DNA of 35,766 nt from UBA3263 sp964554665 (GTDB taxonomy: Bacteria > Bacteroidota > Bacteroidia > Bacteroidales > Muribaculaceae), in NCBI GenBank assembly GCA_964554665.1, contig CAZKPP010000015.1, forward strand, positions 1-35,766, in the 5' to 3' direction. This document shows positions 7,637 to 14,255 of this stretch, piece by piece (the stretch's first letter is position 1; each line of letters starts with the position of its first letter). Under the pieces are notes generated by a model, which was not told where the DNA came from, did not search any database, and was given only the letters and a program-made list of their open reading frames with translations. Position numbers and translations under genes: made by a program.

Positions 7637-9949
7637 TTATCTGATGGAGCCGAGTTTACCGGTGTCGGTTATGGTGGTGGCTGTTACATTGAATGTCGTT
7701 GCGGTTCCGTTGTTGTAAAATTTGATATGGGCGACTCCGTTTTCATCAGGAATTACATTCGGGTTCCAATATAATGTTCTGCGAAAATCGGGATCGACCG
7801 GTGGCTCATTCGCGTAGTCGGGATGTTTATATTCTTCACAATCCATATACCCGACAAGGAGATTGCGGCGCATGCCGGGACGTATAAAGCCGGCTCCGTT
7901 GGTGTTGAGTTCAACGAAGATTACACAACCGAATAATCTTGAGGCTAATGATTGATAGAAGGAAGATTTGAAGTCCCTACCCTCGCGCGCTCTCTTGCTC
8001 GAAGCGTCGCGATCCGCCCACTCAACAAGTGATGGAGGAACAAAATCATCCTTCAGGTCAATTCCGGACTCGAAATACCTGATCGCATATTCGTTAATGG
8101 CTTGCGGCTGAGTATTGATATACACATTCTTAACCATGTCGACTGAAATATCAGCCGGATTCGATGAATCAATATCAGAATACTGCAAAACCTTATCGTT
8201 AGTGGCCAGGTCTTCGTCTATAACATAGAGCGGCTGCTTGGTCCCGTAAAGCAAAGAATCGCGGTTGAAATTGAATTTGGGATCAATGAGCGGCATAATG
8301 TCGCGCAGCCGGCGGATATGCTTCTTGCCTTGGTCCTGCAACAGATTGCGTGCTTCTGCTACGTCATAGCTTGCAACGGCGTTCTCAATATACTGCCTGA
8401 CATCTGCCGCATGTCCACCAACGGCCTTTACTTCCACTTCCTTGAGCCGGCGAACGCCCTTGCGCTCAAGCTCATTCAGCAAAGACTCATCGGAGTCAAC
8501 GGAATCAGTCAGAATCACGGTTGATCCCGCCATTTCATACTGCATTTCTGCAATATCGTAGCCGCGAACCGGTGGTCTTTCGCTCCTGTCGAGAAGTATG
8601 CGATGGCGCTTGCGTTTACCCTTTTGAGTTGATGATAGTGTCATCATCCAATCGCCAGACAGGTCACAACGGAATGCGAAACTCCCAAGGCTGTCAGTTA
8701 TAAACTCGTCGATATAAGTGGTTGTATCATTATCCAGACTATTAAGCATAACGGAAACGGTTACGCCATCTTTCCCCGTGTTTCGCATCGCTCCTTGAAC
8801 TGATCCGTGAACCTCGATTCCCTGCTCGGGTAACTGCACTATATCCCACGGTTCCATACCTGCAAGATTACTCCATTTAAAACGATTACGTCCCCTTACG
8901 TTCAACAGACTATCAGGATTATCAATATAATCGGCAAGATCCGGCACAAATCCCCTTAACTCCTGGGCCAGCAGAAGCTCGGAGTGTATGTCCGAATTGT
9001 AACCCACGTGCTCAGCCGCATCAGTAACCGACAATGAGAACGGTATGGGCTGTGAGAGTTTAACTGTCAACTCTATCGGTTCGTAGGGAGCGTATTGCGC
9101 TTTGTCGAAGTAATACTCCATTTCGACCAAATCATGCTTGTTGTTGAAAAACAGTTTTTCAGCAACCGGCACCCCATCGGCATTAAACAGCGTCAGCTGA
9201 ATAACCCCCGTGGGCAACTGATGGCGGGAGGCTTTTAACAGTGCCAAAGAATCGGTGCCAAAATCGAGAATTGCCCGGCCGCATAGCTCGCCGCGACACG
9301 ACAGAGTCGCACCTAACACATCATACTTATCCGACTTAACCGCTATTGCAACAGTGTCGGTCTCCGCTTCAACCAGTATAATAATATCTTTCTGATTATT
9401 TTGAGGCTCGGGAATAATATTGGCAGGCTTCGGGCGATTGAAAGGATGTTTTGATGAGCCGTATTTCAGCATTCTGCGGTCTGCCCAGTCGCCTTCGGTC
9501 TTTGGCTCGGCAAAGACCGGAATTACACGCGAATACATTGCCTGCTGACCGAAGTTGAGCATATATTTTGTGTAGGCGCGAATTTCGTAATAGCCGGAAT
9601 AAAACGGCGTTTCATCCACTAAGAGGGAACCATGAAAACGGCCGTCGACAGACTTCAACACACAGCGGTCAATGATTTTTCCGCTCGGATTCAGCAACTC
9701 AACATAAACGGTCTGACTGAGTTTCGAGGGTTTCAACTTGCCTGAGGTTACCAGATAGCCGGCAAAGAAAACGCGGTCGCCGCGATAGTAAGAAGTATTG
9801 TCGAGGTGCAGGTAAATCATCTCCTGCTGAATTTTGCCGGAATTGAGGGCTGTCGCCTCGTGATATTGGGACAGCGAATCAATAGCCGTTTCCTGCCCAC
9901 TTAACAAAAAAGGCAGAAGAATAAGCAATATTACCCGAAGTCGCAGCAT
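7637..9949 (-). CDS. MG2-domain / plug-like envelope protein, copy 3 of 3, missing one domain
   Basis: The first gene of the operon, 770 residues. Residues 1-150 (signal peptide, MG2-like domain) closely match copies 1 and 2. The FxPEGG domain, about 85 net residues in the paralogues, is then absent. A short linker around residues 175-197 (nt about 9360-9427) joins the N-terminal part directly to the next beta domain with LSCRGELC. The QGWRxYxW motif is degraded to RGRNRFKW. The regulatory-like domain (FITDSLGSFAF), the plug start LKEVEVKA, MVKNVYINTQ, FGCVIFVEL and FRRTLYWNPN are kept. The frame is open throughout, so this is a shortened gene rather than an obvious pseudogene. Transcription probably starts from the minus-strand promoter just upstream. 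Function is unknown. Confidence 0.8.
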   Translation of the reverse strand: MLRLRVILLILLPFLLSGQETAIDSLSQYHEATALNSGKIQQEMIYLHLDNTSYYRGDRVFFAGYLVTSGKLKPSKLSQTVYVELLNPSGKIIDRCVLKSVDGRFHGSLLVDETPFYSGYYEIRAYTKYMLNFGQQAMYSRVIPVFAEPKTEGDWADRRMLKYGSSKHPFNRPKPANIIPEPQNNQKDIIILVEAETDTVAIAVKSDKYDVLGATLSCRGELCGRAILDFGTDSLALLKASRHQLPTGVIQLTLFNADGVPVAEKLFFNNKHDLVEMEYYFDKAQYAPYEPIELTVKLSQPIPFSLSVTDAAEHVGYNSDIHSELLLAQELRGFVPDLADYIDNPDSLLNVRGRNRFKWSNLAGMEPWDIVQLPEQGIEVHGSVQGAMRNTGKDGVTVSVMLNSLDNDTTTYIDEFITDSLGSFAFRCDLSGDWMMTLSSTQKGKRKRHRILLDRSERPPVRGYDIAEMQYEMAGSTVILTDSVDSDESLLNELERKGVRRLKEVEVKAVGGHAADVRQYIENAVASYDVAEARNLLQDQGKKHIRRLRDIMPLIDPKFNFNRDSLLYGTKQPLYVIDEDLATNDKVLQYSDIDSSNPADISVDMVKNVYINTQPQAINEYAIRYFESGIDLKDDFVPPSLVEWADRDASSKRAREGRDFKSSFYQSLASRLFGCVIFVELNTNGAGFIRPGMRRNLLVGYMDCEEYKHPDYANEPPVDPDFRRTLYWNPNVIPDENGVAHIKFYNNGTATTFNVTATTITDTGKLGSIR

Positions 9950-9971
9950 AAATAAAAGTTAGCTAACAAAT

Positions 9972-9988
9972 TATATTTGGCAAATATA
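9972..9988. repeat. 17-nt palindrome overlapping the MG2-operon promoter
   Basis: TATATTTG-G-CAAATATA is a perfect inverted repeat with 8-base arms and a single central base, 23 bases upstream of the ATG at 9949. The right arm is itself the -7 element of the minus-strand promoter, so a protein binding here would occlude it. It could be an operator or simply two opposed -7-like sequences; no plus-strand -33 element accompanies the left arm. Confidence 0.45.
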
Positions 9989-10012
9989 CAAATAATTATT
10001 TATGATTTGCAA
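9981..10012 (-). promoter_or_regulatory. Bacteroidetes-type promoter for the MG2/plug operon
   Basis: Read on the minus strand, TTG at 10012-10010 is followed by 20 bases and TATATTTG (9988-9981). This matches the Bacteroidetes sigma-ABfr consensus TTTG-N19-21-TAnnTTTG. The start codon of the first gene (9949) is about 30 bases downstream, giving a short leader. Confidence 0.65.
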
Positions 10013-10027
10013 GAAAAAACAGCAGAT

Positions 10028-10058
10028 TTTGAATTGGCGGGGAAAATTTGTAACTTTG
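10028..10058 (+). promoter_or_regulatory. Bacteroidetes-type promoter for the efflux operon
   Basis: TTTG at 10028-10031, a 19-base spacer and TAACTTTG at 10051-10058 fit the consensus exactly. Its -33 element is only about 15 bases from the -33 of the divergent minus-strand promoter, so the two probably influence each other. Transcription would begin near 10065 and leave a leader of about 185 bases before the ATG at 10251. Confidence 0.7.
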
Positions 10059-10086
10059 CAGCGCGATTCACAAAGAATCGGACTTG

Positions 10087-10179
10087 ATGAACAATCTATA
10101 TGAATCTCGGCCTTCGGTTAGAAACTGGGGCTTTCTTGAGAACTGGAAAAGTACTGCCGGCATTGAAGCTCATGCGTAA
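10087..10179 (+). CDS. Possible 30-residue upstream ORF (leader peptide) before the efflux operon
   Basis: ATG at 10087 opens a 30-codon frame ending in TAA at 10177-10179. The peptide begins MNNLYESRPSV and contains two tryptophans. It lies entirely inside the predicted leader of the efflux operon. Its first 12 bases (ATGAACAATCTA) are identical to the first 12 bases of the proposed tolC-like start at 10251, and its stop codon sits in the loop of the hairpin at 10162-10191. This arrangement could allow translation-dependent control of the downstream genes. The frame is short and could be chance; there is no independent evidence of translation. Confidence 0.35.
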   Translation: MNNLYESRPSVRNWGFLENWKSTAGIEAHA

Positions 10180-10191
10180 ATGAGTTTCAAT
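10162..10191 (+). promoter_or_regulatory. Leader hairpin 1 (12-bp stem) upstream of the efflux operon
   Basis: ATTGAAGCTCAT (10162-10173) pairs with ATGAGTTTCAAT (10180-10191), with one G-U wobble and a 6-base loop GCGTAA. The loop contains the stop codon of the 30-codon upstream frame. No U-tract follows, so it is not a simple terminator. A regulatory leader structure is the likeliest reading. Confidence 0.5.
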
Positions 10192-10214
10192 CAGTCGCTA
10201 ATTTTATGCGACTG
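10192..10214 (+). promoter_or_regulatory. Leader hairpin 2 directly after hairpin 1
   Basis: CAGTCGC (10192-10198) and GCGACTG (10208-10214) form a perfect 7-bp stem with a 9-base AT-rich loop, immediately adjacent to hairpin 1. The upstream candidate ATG at 10206 is in the loop and stem edge, which argues against its use as a start and favours the ATG at 10251, which lies in unstructured AT-rich sequence. Confidence 0.45.
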
Positions 10215-10250
10215 CTATTCCTTAACATTTTAATTTTCATATTTCGCACT

Positions 10251-11567
10251 ATGAACAATCTAAGATTGCTCACAGGGCTGCTTTCAGTGGCCTTGTCGAG
10301 CGCCGGAGTGTGTGCTTACTGCCAACCCAAAGTTGTCAGCCTCGAAGAAATTTTCGCGTCAGCTGAGGCCAACAGCAAGCAACTACGCTCGTCGCTAACC
10401 GCACAGAGCGAAGCCGAAAGCGGCATCAGCACCGCGCGGGCCAATCGTCTTCCTGACATCAATGCCTCGGTTTCCGTTAGCTATATAGGCAACGGATTCA
10501 CCACCAAACGCAATTTCACCGACTATCAGCCGGCTCCGATACCCTATTTTGGCAGTGGCGCCGGCATCAACATTACCCAGCCGGTATATGCCGGCGGGGC
10601 TATCAGCACATCCATAAAGATTGCAGAGCTAAAGTCTACCGCCGCACGCTACGCCGCCGACTTTCAGCGCAATAACATCCGATTTCAGCTTGTCGGCCTA
10701 TACCTCGACTTATATAAATGCGGCAACCTCCGCCGGGTGGTTGAAAGCAATATTGAAGCTGCGCGCAAGGTATTGAGCGACATGCACGCCCGCTACGAGC
10801 AGGGCACTGCTTTGCAAAACGATATTACCCGCTATGAGCTCTTGGTTTCAAATCTTGAACTTCAGCTCGTAAAACTCAACAACACGCTGAAGATTATCAA
10901 CACCGACATAGTAACCACCGCCGGATTGGCCGACGAAACCGTAATCGAGCCCGACTCGACAATTCTTGACCGCGCTCTGCCCAAGGAGGCCGAGGAATGG
11001 TGGCTGGCCGAAGCCAACCGCAACTCGCCGCAGCTGAAGCTGGCCGAATCGGGCGTAGCAATCAGTCGCAAAGCGGAATCACTTGTCCGCTCCGAACGGC
11101 TCCCGAAAATCGGGCTGCAGGCAGGTTGGAGCCTCGACGGACCAATACTCGTCGAAGTTCCGCCCATTAACCGCAATCTCAGTTACTGGTTTGCCGGAGT
11201 GGGCATCAGCTATAACATTTCGTCGCTCTATAAATCAAATAAAGCACTCAAACATAACCGACTGGCCACACAACGGGCTATCGACGACTACGAGACCGCA
11301 CAAGAGAACGTTGCCTTGGCCGTCAACGCTGACCATGTTCGCTACCTCGAAGCATACGAAGAGCTAAAGACCCAAGAAAAAAGTGTTGAACTTGCCTGTC
11401 GCAACTATCACACGACAAGCACACGCTATAACGCCGACATGGCTCTCATAACCGATATGCTCGACGCCGCCTCGGCTAAACTTGATGCCGAGCAGCAGCT
11501 GGTCAACGCCCGCATCAACATTATTTATTATTACTACAAACTTCTTTTCACTTCAGGCAAAATATGA
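10251..11567 (+). CDS. TolC-family outer-membrane efflux protein
   Basis: The outer-membrane channel of a tripartite efflux pump, about 438 residues from the ATG at 10251. That start gives a normal signal peptide (MNNLRLLTGLLSVALSSAGVCA). An in-frame ATG at 10206 would add 15 hydrophobic residues and lies within a leader hairpin. After the signal, VSLEEIFASAEANSKQLRSS is the typical opening helix of the OEP fold. Two related halves follow, with long helices rich in alanine and glutamine, and RLPDINASVSVSY and RLPKIGLQAGWSL mark the two beta-strand regions that build the outer-membrane barrel. Its last four bases overlap the start of the HlyD-like gene (ATGA), indicating translational coupling. 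It should work with the two genes downstream. Confidence 0.9.
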   Translation: MNNLRLLTGLLSVALSSAGVCAYCQPKVVSLEEIFASAEANSKQLRSSLTAQSEAESGISTARANRLPDINASVSVSYIGNGFTTKRNFTDYQPAPIPYFGSGAGINITQPVYAGGAISTSIKIAELKSTAARYAADFQRNNIRFQLVGLYLDLYKCGNLRRVVESNIEAARKVLSDMHARYEQGTALQNDITRYELLVSNLELQLVKLNNTLKIINTDIVTTAGLADETVIEPDSTILDRALPKEAEEWWLAEANRNSPQLKLAESGVAISRKAESLVRSERLPKIGLQAGWSLDGPILVEVPPINRNLSYWFAGVGISYNISSLYKSNKALKHNRLATQRAIDDYETAQENVALAVNADHVRYLEAYEELKTQEKSVELACRNYHTTSTRYNADMALITDMLDAASAKLDAEQQLVNARINIIYYYYKLLFTSGKI

Positions 11568-12598
11568 ACCACCGCAGCAAAAAAATCATTTCATACATCC
11601 TCTCTCTCGCCGTTATCGCAGGCGCAGCCATCTGGGTTTGCAGCCGCTTCATTCACCTCGGCAATGTTGAGTTCACCGATAACGCTCAGGTCCGGCAGCA
11701 GATTGTTCCGGTCAACAGCCGCGTGCAAGGCTATATCAAGGAAATCCGGTTTAAGGAATATCAAAAAGTAAACAAAGGCGACACGCTCGTAATCATCGAC
11801 GATGCAGACATGCGGCTGAACGTTGCCCGTGCGCGTGCCGACTACAGCAATGCCCTGGCCGGACATGCGGTTGCCAACAGTTCCGTTACTTCCGCGTCTG
11901 CCAATGTTGCCGTTAGCGAAGCTTCCATTGCCGAAGCCAAAGTGGTTATGGATATGGCATATAAAGACCTTGAGCGCTACGAACAGCTCTTGAAGCAAGA
12001 TGCCGTTACCCGCCAGCAATATGAAGGGATGAAAACCGACTTTGAAGCTAAGAAAGCACGCTACGAAATGTTGGCTCGTCAGCGCTCGGCAACATCGTCG
12101 GTAGTTGACGTTACCCGTCAGCGCATATCGCAGTCCGAGGCGGGCATAGACCTGACCAAAGCGCTACTCGAAACCGCTGAGCTCAACCTGAGCTACACCG
12201 TAATAACAGCGCCATGCTCCGGCTACACCTCGCGCAAGGGAATCGAAATCGGCCAGCTTGTGCAACCGGGTCAGAACCTGCTTGACATTGTAGATTCGAG
12301 CGACGTGTGGGTAACGGCAAACTACAAGGAAACCCAGCTTGCCAACATCAACATCGGCAGCCCCGTAACAATCAAAGTTGATGCAATTCCCGGAGTTGAC
12401 TTTAAGGGCACCGTGGAGTCAATCTCTACCGCAACAGGAGCCATGCTCTCGGCCATACCCCAGGATAACTCCGCAGGCAACTTCGTAAAGGTTCGCCAGC
12501 GCATTCCTGTTAGAATCAGCTTCTCGCCCGACAACAAACCGGAAGACATGGGTCGCCTGCGTGCCGGCATGAACGTTGAATGTAGCGTGAAATACTGA
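11564..12598 (+). CDS. HlyD/EmrA-family periplasmic adaptor protein
   Basis: The membrane-fusion subunit (344 residues) that links the inner-membrane transporter to the TolC-like channel. One N-terminal membrane segment (about residues 6-25) anchors it. VEFTDNAQVRQQIVPVNSRVQGYIKEIRFKE then matches the first half of the biotinyl-lipoyl-like domain, including the DNAQV motif typical of EmrA-type adaptors. A coiled-coil hairpin rich in alanine and glutamine spans about 85-195. The second lipoyl half is VITAPCSGYTSRKGIEIGQLVQPGQNLLDIV, followed by a beta-barrel region to the C-terminus (RLRAGMNVECSVKY). It overlaps the gene before it by four bases and is one base from the MFS gene after it. The exported substrate cannot be told from sequence. 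Confidence 0.92.
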   Translation: MNHRSKKIISYILSLAVIAGAAIWVCSRFIHLGNVEFTDNAQVRQQIVPVNSRVQGYIKEIRFKEYQKVNKGDTLVIIDDADMRLNVARARADYSNALAGHAVANSSVTSASANVAVSEASIAEAKVVMDMAYKDLERYEQLLKQDAVTRQQYEGMKTDFEAKKARYEMLARQRSATSSVVDVTRQRISQSEAGIDLTKALLETAELNLSYTVITAPCSGYTSRKGIEIGQLVQPGQNLLDIVDSSDVWVTANYKETQLANINIGSPVTIKVDAIPGVDFKGTVESISTATGAMLSAIPQDNSAGNFVKVRQRIPVRISFSPDNKPEDMGRLRAGMNVECSVKY

Positions 12599-12599
12599 A

Positions 12600-14171
12600 A
12601 TGAGCGATTGGCATGCTCCCCAAGGACCTTTTGATATTCCTGAGGTTCCGAACTACATTCCACGCCGCCTGAAGCCATATCTGTTCATCTTTTTTGTCCT
12701 GATAATTCAATTCTCTGGCGGCGTTTATCTTGCTGCCGCAACGGATATGGTCGGCACCACGGCCTTGATGAAACAGGATATACTCATGGCAGGCTACGCG
12801 TCGCTGATAGGAATGTCGATTAACTTCGCGGTGATGTTCCGCATCAAATTCCGGTTCTCGACGCGCACCCAGCTTCTGGTTGCGGCAGCGGTTTTGATTG
12901 CCGCGAACATTATTTGCGCTCACACTGCCAGTGTTCCGATACTGGTCATTACCTGCTTCGTTGCCGGCTGGTTCCGCATGCAGGCCACTTTAGCCTGCAA
13001 CTCAACAATCCAGCTTTGGCTCACTCCGGTGCGCGACATGGCGATTTTCTTCTGCTATGTCTATATAATTGTCGACAGCGTTATTCAGCTCAGCGGCATA
13101 GCCACTATCTACACCGCCTTTTTCTCATCCTGGGAATACATGCAGTGGATAATGACTGGCCTGCTTGCCTTGCTGATGCTCATGGTTATGATTCTGGTGA
13201 AGCCGCTGCGAGGGCCTATGTATATTCCGCTCCTTGGCATAGACTGGCTCGGCGCGGCATTGTGGGCCACTTTCTTCATGTCGTTCACCTTCATTTGCGT
13301 ATATGGTAACTACTACGACTGGTGGGACGCTATTGAGATACGCGGTGCTTCGCTCATCGGAGCCGCTGCGCTTGCCATAAATCTCTGGCGCGCGTCGTTT
13401 CTTCATCATCCCTACATTTCTTTTCAGGCAATGAAGAACCGCAACGTTATCCGCGCAATAGCGGTGTACATGATGTTCTTCACGATGTTGGCGACGGAGC
13501 ATGTGTTTGAACACAGCTATGCGGCCTCAATTCTCGGCTTCAACGAAACCAACCTGATTGACCTTAACTGGTATGTGTTCGTCGGCATTATAGCAGGTTG
13601 TGCGTTTACCTATTTCACGTTTGCCTTGCGCAAATGGAGGTATAAAACCATGACCGCTATCGCCTTTGCACTGGCAATTGTATATCTGGCATACTTCTAC
13701 TTTTTCATCGACTATGGCGTTGAAAAGGAGGCCCTGTTCGTGCCGCTGTTTTTCCGCGGCGCGGCTTCGGTAATAATCTCCATCGTTTACCTCACATCTA
13801 TAGTTCATAGCGGTCTTCCGTTTCAGGTTTTTCCGCAGGCGCTTACCATCAACGGTTTCACCGGAGCAGTCATGGGCGCGACTCTAGGCCCTGCGATTAT
13901 CGGCGAGATGCTGAGCCACACCGTAGCCAAAAACATATCGCTTCTTTCGGTAAATATCAAGACCTTAACGCCAGAACTTATAGCAATGGTTCAGCGTCAG
14001 GCCCTGGTGGTTTCCATGAAAGAAATCTATGGCTGGCTACTGATGGTCGCCTTGGTTGCACTGCTGACCATCCTCATCAGCTACGGTCCGGTGCGCCCCT
14101 TTGCCATATTCCCGAAATGGAGCAGCATCCGACGAACCCTCAAACACCTCGCCCGCACCTCGTCGACCTGA
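12600..14171 (+). CDS. MFS transporter, DHA2/EmrB-like efflux permease
   Basis: An inner-membrane permease of 523 residues with roughly 14 hydrophobic segments, as expected for the DHA2 (EmrB/QacA) branch of the major facilitator superfamily. The N-terminus (to about residue 25) is cytoplasmic and proline-rich, the first membrane span is YLFIFFVLIIQFSGGVYLAA, and membrane spans continue to ILISYGPVRPF near residue 500. The usual motif-C pattern of drug/H+ antiporters is not clear by eye, so substrate and coupling are open. Its position as the third gene behind a TolC-like channel and an EmrA-like adaptor supports an EmrAB-TolC-style export pump. No dedicated TetR or MarR regulator is adjacent. 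Confidence 0.88.
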   Translation: MSDWHAPQGPFDIPEVPNYIPRRLKPYLFIFFVLIIQFSGGVYLAAATDMVGTTALMKQDILMAGYASLIGMSINFAVMFRIKFRFSTRTQLLVAAAVLIAANIICAHTASVPILVITCFVAGWFRMQATLACNSTIQLWLTPVRDMAIFFCYVYIIVDSVIQLSGIATIYTAFFSSWEYMQWIMTGLLALLMLMVMILVKPLRGPMYIPLLGIDWLGAALWATFFMSFTFICVYGNYYDWWDAIEIRGASLIGAAALAINLWRASFLHHPYISFQAMKNRNVIRAIAVYMMFFTMLATEHVFEHSYAASILGFNETNLIDLNWYVFVGIIAGCAFTYFTFALRKWRYKTMTAIAFALAIVYLAYFYFFIDYGVEKEALFVPLFFRGAASVIISIVYLTSIVHSGLPFQVFPQALTINGFTGAVMGATLGPAIIGEMLSHTVAKNISLLSVNIKTLTPELIAMVQRQALVVSMKEIYGWLLMVALVALLTILISYGPVRPFAIFPKWSSIRRTLKHLARTSST

Positions 14172-14219
14172 TAGCTGAAGTTTTTTATGTGTGATTACCG
14201 AACTATCCGATTTTTTTTG

Positions 14220-14227
14220 TAAATTTG
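14220..14227 (+). promoter_or_regulatory. Probable -7 element before the dipeptidase-queF-queC operon
   Basis: TAAATTTG at 14220-14227 matches the TAnnTTTG -7 consensus and lies 28 bases before the ATG at 14256. A matching TTTG is not present at the expected distance, so the -33 box is weak or absent. The run of eight T just upstream may help. Confidence 0.45.
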
Positions 14228-14255
14228 CATATCATTTCACACATTGAAAACCGCA

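Noticed and set aside
2378..9949. Protease-trapping alpha-2-macroglobulin activity for the MG2 proteins
   Set aside because: No CxEQ-type thioester motif or bait region was found and the proteins are about half the length of bacterial macroglobulins.
10064..10214. Known metabolite riboswitch in the efflux leader
   Set aside because: The stems present are simple hairpins and I could not match them to any riboswitch consensus, so only a generic regulatory leader is claimed.
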